From Tachypleus tridentatus (lineage: Eukaryota; Arthropoda; Merostomata; Xiphosura; Limulidae), in assembly GCF_004210375.1 (NCBI RefSeq), contig NC_134830.1:65264326-65328325 (forward strand): DNA of 64,000 nucleotides, in the 5' to 3' direction. Positions 1 to 11,260 of the stretch are shown one piece after another. The notes under the pieces were generated by a model. It ran no database searches, had not been told where the DNA came from, and saw nothing but the letters and a program-made list of their open reading frames with translations. Numbering within the stretch: position 1 is the stretch's first letter; every line of letters starts with the position of its first letter. The position numbers and the translations under genes are program-made.

Positions 1-933
1 TTAGTACTTCAAAGCTGTATTAAATAGCTTACATTTATAAAGTAAATTTTGAAAGATTGGAAAGTATTCAATATCATCTTGACTTGAATTGTGCGTTTTT
101 TGGAAACATTTTATTTACGTTAGGTTCATTAACGATGAATACAACAGCAGCGTCATCTCTTAACTACTGTGCTAGTTTAGAGCAAATCAAAAGTTTAGAT
201 TTGGTGCTGTTAAATATTTATAAATTGAGTGTAGTTAGGCAGAAGGACTAGCCTATCCGGTATTCATTATTTGTTATTAACGTATCATGTATAAATGTTT
301 TCTTACATAAATAAACCTTGCAAAGTACGTTATTATAAAGACAGACGAATTACAAGTAATAATACAAGTAGAGATGGAGACGTGCTCGTTGAAGATGAAA
401 AAAAGCTCAAATTGTACACAAACAACAGTTTAGATGACAGTGAAACACAAGTTGGAGATTAATAAATTTTCAGAGATATTCTCACCCAATGGTGCCAGTG
501 ATACATGCAGATATCTGTGTCAGTTGTGGTGAAATGATACCTTTGCACGAAATATTCCTATGGAACAATCAGAACAATGGATAATATTCTGTTACGAATA
601 TCACTGATATTATATGAGTTGATAAAATAAACTGTAAGATTTCTTGATTAATTAAACAAGAAATGTGTAATAATATTTCTTAGTTGTTTTGTGATAAACT
701 GTGTGGTTGCTAATTAATACCTATAAATACCGAAGAAGTCTTTGAAATTGATGACACCTTTTGTCTAGTTTTCTGATTGTTGCCAATCACAGACAGAGTT
801 TGCTGTATTTAATATCAAATAAAGTTAGAATAAAAAATATGATTTAACATTTCTAGATGTTAGTTACCAGTTGATGAATAACTACACATTGCAAAGAAAG
901 GTTGATTAAGAATAGTGTATTATAAATGATCTT

Positions 934-1045
934 ACCTCCCGGTTCTACCAAAACGTCTGCGAAATTACAATGAAAGAAACCAGTTTTAGATACTCGTGGC
1001 TGGGAGAGAGCTCGTAGTGTAGCTTTGTGCTTAACTACAAACAAA
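934..1045 (+). mobile_element. tRNA-derived SINE, third family, copy A
   Basis: Its 3' half (TAGCTTTGTGCTTAACTACA) and middle match the 38866 element; the 5' half is diverged. Confidence 0.62.
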
Positions 1046-1735
1046 TTTCTATATTATTACTTTCCAATAAATTTTTGCAAAACATACTACAATATCTTTG
1101 TGAAATCACTTTCTATTTTTTCATTTATGTGCTTTTTTAGCTGATTTCTTAATGATAAGTTCAGATGACGTTATATTAAATCTTTACATATATCTTCCGC
1201 TTTGAAACTGATGAATGTTTTACATAAATTGTAAAGAACATGTTTGAAGATCAGAAAATAAGTTAAGAGGACTTAGAACTAGAGAACTTATACTTTTCTT
1301 CTAATAGTTTGTAACAAATTTAATATTCAAATCTTACTCAGAAGTTGCAACTAGATTTAGGGTTAAAATTAAACAGAATTGTGCCCATTTTGTTTTTCAT
1401 TCATATTTAAATAGGAAATAGTAACGAAACTTTCCAGGCTTATAACTCTTCGGTAAACATATCGCAACTAGTTCAATATGTAACTTTTCGCAAGAAATGA
1501 AAACAAGCAATTAGTATACTGTTATTTTCGACTTACAAAGCGAGTCGTTTGAAGAGTTAGTTCACTTGCTTTATCCATGGAAAATTAAGAATTACGAGAA
1601 TGAGAATAAAATCTAATTGATGGTAATGTAAACCTATTTTGTGTCACAACTTGACTGTTTAATGTTATTAGTTGTGTCTCCACTGTGATTTTAAGCAGTT
1701 CATGGAACACTAATAAGCAATATAATTTATCGCAC

Positions 1736-1863
1736 CTGTCTTCAAGGTTGCCTCATTAAAGCCCACGATAATGAAACCTATTGAGATATTTATCATAGCA
1801 ACAATGAAAGAATTGTTCAGAATAATTTTCAAATCTTCACCTTTATATGTTGAGTAGCATACT
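1736..1863 (-). pseudogene. SLC18B1-like: Unit 1 TM7 exon relic
   Basis: The reading includes SFIVAMINISIGFIIVGFNE, matching the unit 2 exon at 26515-26654 and SLC18B1 TM7. The 5' acceptor (AATCAG) and 3' donor (GTGCG) are recognisable. The exon is 128 bases against 140 in unit 2. A 1-base deletion near the 5' end and an 11-base deletion near the 3' end remove the LEPHIRQ motif and break the frame between them. Confidence 0.75.
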
Positions 1864-2144
1864 CTGATTAAACATATGAAGCAAAAAGAAATCTAGTGTA
1901 ACTGAGTGTGTTACAAATAAAATATAGTTAAAAACATATCGATAACTGGTAATTTTATATCTTATAAATCATAATAGAGTGGTTCTAAGCTACCTATAAA
2001 TATTATGAGATTTATTTTGATAACCAATTTATGTATGAACTCAGTCAAACAACCACATATTAGAATCACATAACCCTGAAGTTTAACATATATGAGTTAA
2101 TTATAATAAAATTTAAATGAATAGCGGAACATAACTTGTATCAC

Positions 2145-2224
2145 CTCTTTATTTTAGCAAGAAGAACATAATTACAAATTAACACAAGATAATCCCTTCA
2201 ATGGGGAAAAACGGCAACATATAC
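2145..2224 (-). pseudogene. SLC18B1-like: Unit 1 TM6 exon relic with stops
   Basis: The reading starts YMLPFFPIEGIILC and aligns with the intact unit 2 exon at 26937-27024. Eight bases are missing after the acceptor CAG, a TAA follows the LC residues, and a second TAA replaces the Asp of the LLPDT ending. The donor GTGAT is kept. The lesions predate the duplication except the first stop, which is absent in copy B. Confidence 0.8.
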
Positions 2225-2610
2225 CTGAAAACCAGAAATTTTAATATTGTGAATATGTTTATTAGTTGGTTTTTATGCATAAATACAATGCTTTTCTTAG
2301 TTCTGTAATAATGTTATCATCAGTTTTCAAGATTGTGAATGTGCTCATAAATATTTATGGCATGAAAGGAACTAGTAGGAAAAATTCCATTATTAATTCT
2401 TTAATTTTTAGAATAGAATACTGTAATTTTTTTCTCAAAGAAATATCTTTTGACATTTTTTACGCTTTATCATTTATATTATTGATAAATTTGTTAATTA
2501 ACAGTAAATAATGATTTTCTATTACTGTTTGAAACTTGTATACATACAAGTATCTGTTGACAACGTGCACTTGAATGGCATAAAGTTTATTTAATGGAAT
2601 GGACTAAGCC

Positions 2611-2722
2611 TCCTCGCTAGTACAGCGGTGAGTATATGGATTTACAACGCTAAAATCAGGGGTTCGATTTCCATCGATTGGCTCAGCAGATAGCCAGATG
2701 TCGCTTTGCTACTGGAAAACAC
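2611..2722 (+). mobile_element. Short tRNA-derived SINE, copy A
   Basis: It has GCTAGTACAGCGGTGAGTAT, then a box B-like GGGGTTCGATTTCC and GGCTCAGCAGATAGCC. Shared with copy B, between the TM6 and TM5 exons. Confidence 0.78.
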
Positions 2723-2951
2723 TGTAATGGAATGGATTAAGTGTTTTATTTCAGTTCTTGGCTTCTGATAATTTAGACGAATGAGGGAAAAGGTCTGTGT
2801 TTAAGCGTAAAATCACATTTTATAACTCAAACAAAGACCTCATGCGCGAAAATTATCTTACAAGTAGTAATATCCAAATTTACAATTTAAAAGAGTAACA
2901 AATGCTTGGTAATTTAACTTCTTTTACACATAATATTAGGTACTTATTTAC

Positions 2952-3012
2952 CTCATAGAGGGCGATTCGAACATGTTGTCTAATACAGCTACCGAAACCG
3001 AAGAACATTTCA
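2952..3012 (-). pseudogene. SLC18B1-like: Unit 1 TM5 exon relic
   Basis: A 61-base exon with acceptor TTCAG and donor GTAAAT reads EMFFGFGSCIRQHVRIALYE. It aligns with the MFS motif C region of SLC18B1 (E-x-F-x-GLG-x-x-x-GP-x-x-GG-x-LYE). The GP and GG residues are replaced by a stretch explainable as a +1/-1 compensated frameshift. Joined directly to the TM4 exon, the phase gives a stop, so an intermediate piece is missing or spliced differently. Confidence 0.72.
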
Positions 3013-4058
3013 CTGAACATTTAATACATAAAGAACATTATTGTAGTTGAAATTTTAGGACTTAGACATTATAATAAACTTTTTTTAACACTGTATTTCT
3101 TAATACACGTAAATATAATATATAATTTGGTTTCACTTTTGAATTTGGCTACGAGTAAGAGAAATATCGCTTATCGGCAAATGTTATGTTTTCAAAATAT
3201 TTGAAAATTCTGTTAAGAAAAAATCTTACTTATGAATTTCATATTCCAAAGATGATTGCATTATCTCTAGCTACGTATTTCTTTTTAATTTCGGTGAAGG
3301 ATTGTTGTACTCTTACTCGTGTTCACTTGTAGGGATTCGAATATCTAATACCTTGAGTTTTCATGTGGGAGGAAGAAGTGAATATCCGTAGTAAACACAA
3401 ATTTCATAATTCTGAATATTATATTCATGTTGTATCTAAACTTATGAGTTTCAAACGAGAAAGATGAAACAAATAGTTAATGTACGCTTTGTGACGTTTG
3501 TGATAAGAGATATAATAGGAGCCAGCTGCATGCGTCACGTAGCAAGTGTTTCTCTTAACGTTGGAAGGATGCTGCATCAGTGTGTTTCTTCAACTGGCTA
3601 TAATATTTATTTGGTTTGTCAATTTTTCTCTTGTTTTGTTTCAAAAAGAGCAATAGAATTTCATGGCTTGAGTTGTGATTTGATTTAATGCGACACGTCA
3701 CTCTTTACCCAAAGTCTAAACTTTGTTTGTAGCAAATAATGGATCTAGTGACGTGCTCTAATGAAGCGATTCATCAGCTTATTGTAAAAGATGAGTGAAT
3801 GCGAGTTGTTTTGAAATAAAGTCGTCAGATATCTGCTTGTAAACTGTCTTTATAACGTTTTGTTAATATTTTATATTATAGATTACAAAACTCAGTTAAA
3901 TATGATATATATTTGTATGGAATATTTGCATTTATTAAGTTTGTTATTGAGTCTTTACTCGATGTTTTTGTTTATCATAATGAGATACGCATTGATATCT
4001 ATGGCATGTCCGTGCCAGGCAAACGTATCATTCAATATATGTGTGGAGTTAAGCCATT

Positions 4059-4113
4059 GGTCTGATGATCAGGGCGTTAGGCTCGTAATCTACGTGTCGT
4101 GGGTTGAATTTTA
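4059..4113 (+). mobile_element. tRNA-like SINE head, copy A
   Basis: TGGTCTGATGATCAGGGCGT, then TCGTAATCTACGTGTCGTGG, is a tRNA-like 5' domain without a SINE body. Repeated at 40071 and 52474. Confidence 0.55.
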
Positions 4114-4970
4114 TTAACATGCTCTCTTTTTCAGCTTTTTCTCAATTTTTGATTGTAAATGAATATCTTTAGTTTCGTGGGAACGGTTTTCATTAGTTTC
4201 CTCTCCTCTAATTTATCACTTAATGGAAGCTAGAGCAAATTATAAAAGAAACGAATTATAATTGTTTCAGAGACAATTACGGAATTCTCTTATGTTGTGT
4301 CACATTTGTAGGTTGTTGTCTTGTTGTAGCAGAAGAAAATTAGGAAAATATTCTTTATTAAAAGAACTTCCAGAATCTTATGCAGCTCGGAAACGCATTT
4401 CAGTAGAAGACATATAGCTGTTTTAACGTTACTACAACAGTAAAAGTTTTATTAGAACTTGTTGGTAATTTCATATGTGTAAAATACTTTAAGGAATAAA
4501 TTCAGATTATTGTTTTCAATTTTATTAATTTTTAAGATTTTTATTTTTCGTATTTTCTCTCATTCGTTTTGCGGATTTGTATAGTATATAACCAATATAT
4601 ACTATAACAACAAGGGAAAACATTTTGATATCCCTGTTTCGAAGATTTGTGTATGTCAATGCTGTTGTTTTAAAGTTGAGCACAAAACTACACAATAAAT
4701 TATGTGTATATAAATATAAATGTCCATATAAATTTATATGGAAAAAACGGCCATATAATTCGGTAACACATAGTTACCGAAGTACCTCTAGGGGTCACGT
4801 CAAAGTTAATAGAAACATTAGTTTTACTAACCTTAAATGATTTCTAAAATGTATTAAAATTACAAATTAACTCACTTTAGTTTGTGAACAGAAGTGTAAT
4901 TTCAAAGCTATCACTTATCTTCAACCAACATTATGTTTATAGTTTTCATGTTAGTTTTCTCAAAAGTGAA

Positions 4971-4996
4971 TTTAATTTAAATTTAAATTTAAATTA
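4971..4996. repeat. TTTAAA short tandem repeat
   Basis: About four units of AATTTA in a row, forming a self-complementary stretch; also present in copy B near 53380. Confidence 0.85.
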
Positions 4997-5127
4997 ATAA
5001 GAATTCAAATCAGGAGTTTTCATGATACTGTTGAGGCTATATTGTTGAAAATAAGTGTTAATCATAAATTATATAGTATTTAGAACAATATTTTAGTGTT
5101 TAGATTCGAAAACGAAATTCTTCTCAC

Positions 5128-5275
5128 CAGAGCCATTGAACGATATTCAGTAAATTCGTTAGTAATGAAGACATAACCCAGAGTTAACAGAGATGCTGAT
5201 TCAATAGTCTGAACAATTCTTCCCATAAAGGATAATGAAATAAATGTGATTCGAGGTGAAGACTTTATCAGAGGG
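5128..5275 (-). pseudogene. SLC18B1-like: Unit 1 TM4 exon, open
   Basis: A 148-base exon with acceptor TTTTAG and donor GTGAG reads ITFISLSFMGRIVQTIESA and then LLTLGYVFITNEFTEYRSMA. It corresponds to SLC18B1 TM4 and the following loop, where orthologues have a FIA-x-x-F-x-x-R-x-x-x-A pattern and an F-P-N-N-x-A loop. It is open throughout. Copy B has Gly where this copy has Glu in QTIESA; unit 3 also has Gly, so the Glu is probably a private change here. Confidence 0.78.
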
Positions 5276-5517
5276 CTAAAATGCAGGACTACATTACAGA
5301 TTAAGAAATACCTTTTACATGTAACCTTCACAAAAAACAGTACGAACTATCATCGCAGTATTAAAAACAAAACATTCAACTATCAAAAGTTATATAACCA
5401 TCATATTGGTAATTACCTATGTGAATTATTTTAAAATTGTCCCAAGTTACAAAGTTCGCAAAACCTTCTTGATATTTATTACTATATTAATATGAGATTT
5501 GTTTGGGTCTTAGTATC

Positions 5518-5705
5518 ATCTGGTGGTCAGGGTCTTACCTCGCAGTCCACAGACAAGGATTGAACCGCGTAACCAAATATGTTTGTCGTAACGCAATTCA
5601 ACCATAACTTGGAGTATATCAAAGGATTGACATTGAGTATTTTGACGAGTTACATTGTCTTTAATTTGTCACCTATAAACATCGAGTAGTTTTGCGCAAA
5701 ATTCA
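5518..5705 (+). mobile_element. tRNA-derived SINE, fourth family, copy A
   Basis: The head reads TGGTGGTCAGGGTCTTACCT and has a box B-like GGATTGAACC. The end GAGTAGTTTTGCGCAAAATTC matches the tail consensus of the long family. Present also in copy B and unit 3, so it is old. Confidence 0.65.
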
Positions 5706-6562
5706 ACGAATGATAAACTGTTTTTCTTAATAAACGTCGTTCCTCTTTTTCTATTTATGTTCATTATTCTGAGAAAAGAAAAAGTGAAAGATAAACTTCC
5801 CTGAGAAAGATCGTGGAATAACCGCCAAAACATACCCTAGATATAAATAATCATTTTGTTGAGATTTTTGGTACCTATAAATTAATAAAAAATACTTTTA
5901 GTTAAAAGACAATTAAATAGATGTCGCTAAACCATTTGTAGCCATTTATACACCTGTTATATGATAGAAAATTCCCAATGAAAAAAATATGTTTTAGATG
6001 AGACGTCAATAAGCCATTCAACTCATCAAATAATAAAGGTTATAAAGTAGTGATATAAAAAATAATGTTAGAAAGGTACCGAATCGGCTAGATTAGATAA
6101 TATAGAATAACAAATGTGAATCTTCTCAGCGCAAAAATTCATCTGGGTAAGCGCAATTGGCGTGTAAGTGTAGAAAGTTTCGTAATTTGAAACACAAAGT
6201 GTTTTTAGAAAATATCAGAAATAACTCAGAAAGGTAAACATTTATCATCAGAAAGTCTTTTGAAAAAGATTGATAAACACCACTTTACATACGTTTATCC
6301 TCGATAAACTGCTGGTTTGAGAGATACTAATTCTATTGGTACTGTTTCAAATTCGAGACACACAACTTCTTAGTATTTGTTTACTGAATGAAAACATATA
6401 GTTTAAATAACTAGATAATTTAAAATTCATAAATATAGAAGCAATTAATAGGAAGTATTTAATTTATTACAGAAGGTTAAATGCGTTGAACTGTAGAAAG
6501 AAGAATTTTGAGTTCCACCGTGTCTTTGTAATGCGAGTAAATGTATATTATTTTATAACAAA

Positions 6563-6640
6563 GTCACATCTAGTTATATGCTTAGTTTACCGAAGGGAAT
6601 CGAACTCCTGATTTTAGCGTTACAAAACCGTAGACTCACC
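6563..6640 (-). mobile_element. Short SINE fragment, copy A
   Basis: In reverse it reads GTGAGTCTACGG, then AACGCTAAAATCAGGAG and TTCGATTCCC, the head of the short family. Confidence 0.7.
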
Positions 6641-8202
6641 TTTAAAGTCCATGATGAAACGTACACCCATGCCGCTTTTATTGTAGTTACAGGTTAGAAA
6701 AACGAGATATTTATTTCAAAATTATGAAGCCATTTTAGGTGAATTCATTACATTAGTGATTAAAATTAAGTTATAAGTTAAACGACACAAATTACAATGG
6801 TTTAATCGGAATAAAGAAAAATGCCTACTGTTATGCACGAATAAGAAAAAGACGATAAAAAATAACAGTAACAAATTAATTACTTGACTTAAAAGTACGC
6901 AAAAATACTTCAATAAATGAAAAGAGCTATAATATAGTTTCCTTTTTTACACTTAAAAACCTAATACTTAGTAAAAGAGGGAAATGAATCGAGATAACGT
7001 ATGGGTAGGTGCCAAGTTTTTGTCACAATAAGCACCTGTAAAAAATTAAGAGAAGGATATAAACAAATATTTCTTGTTTAACTGCGGAGGGGAGACATTT
7101 TTTTTGCATTAGACTTCTGTGTTGTTTTCTCGTGAGAACAGACCTTAAGAAAACTAGTTATGGATTCATCGTTATACGTTTCAGTTAATCTTACATTTTT
7201 GAAGGTGACGAATATTTCTAACTGTGAATTGAGCAAGTCCCAAATGTTCTTAAACTTGTAGAAGATTCTTGAGAGTAAGAACGAACAATATTTATTTTTT
7301 GACAACGCGCTAGAACATTGTTGAAATTTCTACAAAGTCGCATGATTCATATAAAAGCAGTCAGCCTGGGGATAATGAAGATATTAGTAGTATTGGGCAG
7401 CTACAGTCAGTACGCTATAGGCCTTGGAAGTTACCATTGTAATAACGCGTGTTTATCGGTAAACTACAGAAATGGCTAACAGACTCTTAGCTGAGTAGCT
7501 TCAGAGATGTGTGACAGTATGAACTCAGAATTAATTTGGTCATCGTGAACCAAGATCATCAATAAAATATTCAGTTCTATACTAGATATAACAATCAACA
7601 TTGTCTGTGAGTTTGTATAATTCTTGTATGTAAACAATCATTTGTAATAAGTATTAGTAATAACCGTTGTTATAAATCATATTTTTATGTTGTTCGTGTA
7701 ATAAGATATATTTTTGTTAGAAATGAAAATATTGTTACAAATACCATAAATTTGATACGGATTAAGAGTTAATTAACTTCTAAATTTAAATTCATATTTT
7801 CGGGTTTTTTGAAATAATAACGTTCTGACAAACGTTATATAATAAATCGGACACTTATCCGAAATAAATTATAATACGGAACACATCATAATGGTTTTAG
7901 CTATATTGTGATTTGTTAATTTGCGTGTTTGAAATCATTTTGTTAAGATCTACTAAACTTTGTAGAATTATAACTAATTGAATTTTTACTTTAATAATAT
8001 TTGTTTTTCGTGTAAAAAATGTTTGATACGTTGTTACTGAGAAATTTATATTTATTGCATCTTCTATTACTAACCATCTGGAATTGGTATTTGTTAGAAA
8101 TATAGAAATTAGTCTGCGATTAAACTCCTTGAAGTTTACACTAAAGAAAAAATAATAATTGTAAACAATTAATCTACTTTTTAGAGCTTAATTGGTACTC
8201 AC

Positions 8203-8298
8203 CATTTTTAAAATAATTGGAGAAAGGAAAAACGTGATGAAGGAAGACACTCTATAAAGAAATCCATGCTGTGTTGGTGTTACTTGATTTCTCACTGA
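8203..8298 (-). pseudogene. SLC18B1-like: Unit 1 TM2 exon, open
   Basis: A 96-base, 32-codon exon has acceptor TTTTTCAG and donor GTGAGT. It reads VTPTQHGFLYRVSSFITFF followed by LSPIILKM. This matches the segment after the first periplasmic/luminal loop and TM2 of SLC18B1 (S-N-T-x-I-G-x-I-F-G pattern). It is phase 0 at both ends and undamaged. The TM1 exon upstream was not found; a short exon-like piece ending in a GTAAGT donor near 8480 was considered and not adopted. Confidence 0.72.
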
Positions 8299-8814
8299 CT
8301 GAAAAATAAACGTTTTTTGGTTAACGTGAAAATTCTCGTTTTGGAAACTACTGCACTGATTATCAGAAATTACTACTGAGTAATACACTTATATACAGGA
8401 AATATTCTTATAGTTGAACAAAAGTAAAGCATTTAACATTTTCCAAAAATTATGTTTCAGATTTAACCAGTAAAACTTACCAATAATACCACACCAATCG
8501 CAACACTAGGTGGTATTTTTATCACTGGATTGTAGTTTTATAGCTTTACAATAAAAATTACAAAAAAGACAGAATAAGTTTAAAATATAAACAATCGTTT
8601 AAAAATATTATTTATATTACAGTATTAATTAATGAAAATGACGTTTTAGATTTTAATATTCTCTTTATACAAACACGTGATTGTTATTGTATTTAATGAC
8701 ATCGTACTATTCTATACATCGTAGCTGTAGTTATCTCGTTCTCTTGTATTGTTCAATTACTTTTCTTTCATTTTGTTCCAGTTTCCTGATTAGACCAATT
8801 GATTAGTCATATCC

Positions 8815-8966
8815 ATTTTTCGTTGGTAAAAGGGTAGCGCCAAAGTTGGTAGTGGGTTGTGATAATTAGACGCCTACCCTCTCGTCATACATTGTTAAAT
8901 TAGAGATGAATAGCTTAGACAATTCTCTTGCAGTTTTCACGAAATTAAAAAATAACAACAATAATA
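8815..8966 (+). mobile_element. Long SINE, 3' part, copy A
   Basis: The body from CGTTGGTAAAAGGGTAGC to the tail is recognisable. It is shared with copy B. Confidence 0.72.
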
Positions 8967-10660
8967 GAACGAATTAGTGTGACGGTAGAAAGTGTGCGGA
9001 CTTATAACGCTAAAATGCAAGGTTTGTTATTCAAAATTATTCTCATTTGAATGTATCTTTTTATAATTTTACTCCACCCTTGAGGTGTACTGTTAGAGGA
9101 TGAATATAATTGATAGCTTGTTATCGCTGCTGTGTAGAATATATTTCTGTACATTTTCCCTTTTCTCTGTTACATTTCACCCTCTTTTTAGTTTGTATCC
9201 GAGCTTATGTTTTAAACATATGTGATTTTTTTTTGTTTAATTATCCGAGACATTTACTTTACCTTTATCAGTTGAATTAGATATGACAAAAAAACACAAG
9301 TACTTCTGTAGAGAATGAGGATAAAATGAGGTGAAAGAGAAACTGATTTGAAATAAAATTACACCTTAACGTAAATCAGGGCTCGTTTTTGTTTTAAAGA
9401 TCATGACTTATTAAAGGATAAAATTGTGATTGTTGTGATTGACTTCATGGTGACTCTGTAGGAAAAGGTAGTGGTTTGTCCATAGTGGTTCATGCGATTA
9501 ATTAATTGGCAATCTCGGACTGGAGAAATGTCTTACAGGCCAAAGTTAAAACGTCAAGGACCAAAGCCAGAAGTTGGTGTAACTAAATAAATGACACTTC
9601 ATTTCAGCATTTTTCTTTACGTCTATTGAAATACAAATGTCAGCTGAGTTTGTTTTTCCTGTTGTTGTTATGTGAGAACGTGATGCCATCTGCGAATCTA
9701 GTTTAGACTAAGAGATAATAAGACAGACAAACTGATATTTGCAAGTTATATATCTGCGTGCACAGAAAAATAGATAGCTTAACACCGAAACTAACAATAA
9801 ATGGGTCATACATATTATTATTTATTGATATCTAGTCGGAGTTCTCCTTTTTCGGACATGAAAAGTTACTTAATTTTCATGTATCTATAAGAAAAGAAAA
9901 ATTCCCATAAGAACAGCAAAACATAAAATGTGAAACCACAATTTACATGTATCTTGTTAAGGACCCAATTAATCTCCAAGCACACAAAATTTGAAGATCG
10001 ATCAACATGTAGTAGTAAAAAATGCTATGAAAACATCCATAACATATTGAAAACGCAAAAGTAAAAATTTGTATATATCTTCTCATGGGTCGAGTGTAGT
10101 AAATTTGGTGAAAGTCCTCACGCACATGCTGAGAATTATTTACGTGAATATACAAAAAAGTTACATAGATAAACAGTATCCAGTCTAGAATCTGTATTTA
10201 GGTATTTGAACTTTTACCAGCTACATATGCAACGCTATAGATTTAGTGTAAAAGTTTTGTGTTTTCGAAGTAATTTCATAACATGTAATATTAGTTTTCA
10301 AAGTTGATAATCGAAAGAGGTTAATACATTTCTAACTGTTGATATTACCTTTATATATTAAACTATTAAAATCATGTAGATATTTTAGAACGTTACAGTG
10401 GTTTAGTTTTAATTGATTGGAATTAAGTACAAAGCTACAGAAAGACATGTTGTTGTTGTTTGGTGTGTTTGTTAATAAAAACTTATGTGAATCAGTTTTT
10501 TTGAATATTATTGAGTTTTTGAAATATTTTGTTTTAAATGTATTCCCGTTTTAATTATAACCGATTTAGTATTGTTCAGATTATATTTTATTTATTTATT
10601 TAAATTTTCAGGTTTGGCTTTACATTTTTAGGTAACTGAAAATGTATATCTTTTACTGTG
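8967..10660. other. Non-coding stretch, copy A
   Basis: AT-rich spacer between the TM2 exon and the adenylyl-cyclase-like fragment. It includes the site of the copy B insert and micro-inversion. No exon or RNA gene is recognised. Confidence 0.6.
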
Positions 10661-10775
10661 TCCCTCTAGTACAGCGGTAAGTCTACGGAATTACAACGCT
10701 ACATTCAAGGATTCGATTCCCCTCGGTGGGCTCAGCAGATAGCTCGATGTGGCTTTGCTGTAAGAAAAACACACA
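10661..10775 (+). mobile_element. Short tRNA-derived SINE, copy A
   Basis: It reads CTAGTACAGCGGTAAGTCTA, box B GATTCGATTCCCC, and GGTGGGCTCAGCAGATAGC. It lies directly before the Penelope-like inverted repeat. Confidence 0.85.
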
Positions 10776-10790
10776 CAAACCACAAACACT

Positions 10791-10908
10791 ATATATATGT
10801 AAAAACGGCTCGTGAACCTGACGATGACCTAAGAAGTTCGAAATGTTATTCACTCCTCTTCGTAAAAAATTTTTCTCAACCCAAACGAGCCGTTTTTTAC
10901 ATATATAT
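10791..10908 (+). mobile_element. Penelope-like terminal inverted repeat with hammerhead-like core, copy A
   Basis: Arms at 10791-10812 and 10886-10908 are inverted repeats (GTAAAAACGGCTCG against CGAGCCGTTTTTTAC). Between them, CTGACGA (10818-10824), a weak hairpin and GAAA (10840-10843) resemble the CUGANGA...GAAA core of hammerhead ribozymes, which Penelope-like retroelements are known to carry. Helix II pairs poorly and the cleavage triplet is not clear, so this is probably a decayed motif. Confidence 0.5.
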
Positions 10909-10942
10909 TTCTCTACAAGTGGGTTTTCTCGACATCACACAC

Positions 10943-11260
10943 AAACACTGTCTTTTACTGAAGAATTATTCGTACGTGTTCAAATGTAGAGGTCGTGTGA
11001 AAGTCAAAGTGAAAGGAGAAATGTCAGTTTATTTTCCAGTTGATAGAAAATCAAATGAGGATGAGACTTCCTCTCATAAATCAGAAGAACCTCCAGAACA
11101 ATCAGATTCATCTGAAGGTGGAGAACAACAGAATGAAGACTCATCATCAGTAGATGGGTTTTCTCAGAAAAATAAACAAATTAGCAGCAGGGAAGGCATG
11201 TATAATGACAGTGAAAACACTACTCCCGAGACAATAAAACAAAAACAAATCATTAACTGA
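10943..11260 (+). pseudogene. Adenylyl-cyclase-like terminal exon fragment, copy A
   Basis: The plus-strand reading contains LKNYSYVFKCRGRVKVKVKG and then EMSVYFPVDRK. This resembles the end of the C2 catalytic domain of membrane adenylyl cyclases, where the consensus is CRG-x-V-x-VKGKG-x-M-x-x-YF. It continues into a 60-residue acidic, Ser/Gln-rich tail and a TGA, typical of a cyclase C-terminus. The Gly of the VKGKGEM motif is Val here. No other cyclase exon lies in the window, and a Penelope-like terminal repeat sits just upstream. A dead retrocopy or transduced exon fits best; an exon of a long gene cannot be excluded. Confidence 0.6.

Larger units (their letters stand above)
1736..8298 (-). 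pseudogene. SLC18B1-like: SLC18B1-like MFS transporter pseudogene, unit 1 (N-terminal half)
   Basis: Five exon relics on the minus strand, read right to left, encode TM2 (8203-8298), TM4 (5128-5275), TM5 (2952-3012), TM6 (2145-2224) and TM7 (1736-1863) of a 12-segment major facilitator resembling SLC18B1, a vesicular polyamine transporter. Exons for TM8 to the C-terminus would lie left of base 1. TM1 and TM3 were not found. The TM2 and TM4 exons are open with consensus splice sites. The TM6 exon has an 8-base 5' deletion and two in-frame TAA codons, and the TM7 exon has two deletions relative to unit 2, so this copy cannot make a full transporter. Family assignment rests on motif order matching SLC18B1; I have no database hit. 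Confidence 0.78.

Noticed and set aside
853..1044. 63-codon minus-strand ORF identical in both copies (also 49332-49523)
   Set aside because: It runs through a SINE remnant and its conservation is explained by the recent duplication.
4722..4739. 18-bp perfect palindrome CCATATAAATTTATATGG
   Set aside because: An isolated AT-rich palindrome in an intron; such sequences arise by chance here and nothing nearby suggests function.
6640..6690. Possible TM3 exon ending in GGTGAGTC
   Set aside because: The donor-like sequence is part of the short SINE head (GCGGTGAGTCTACGG), and unit 3 has no matching open frame.
8470..8530. Possible TM1 exon ending in GTAAGT (reads SVAIGVV)
   Set aside because: The similarity to SLC18B1 TM1 is too short and the phase to the TM2 exon is untested.
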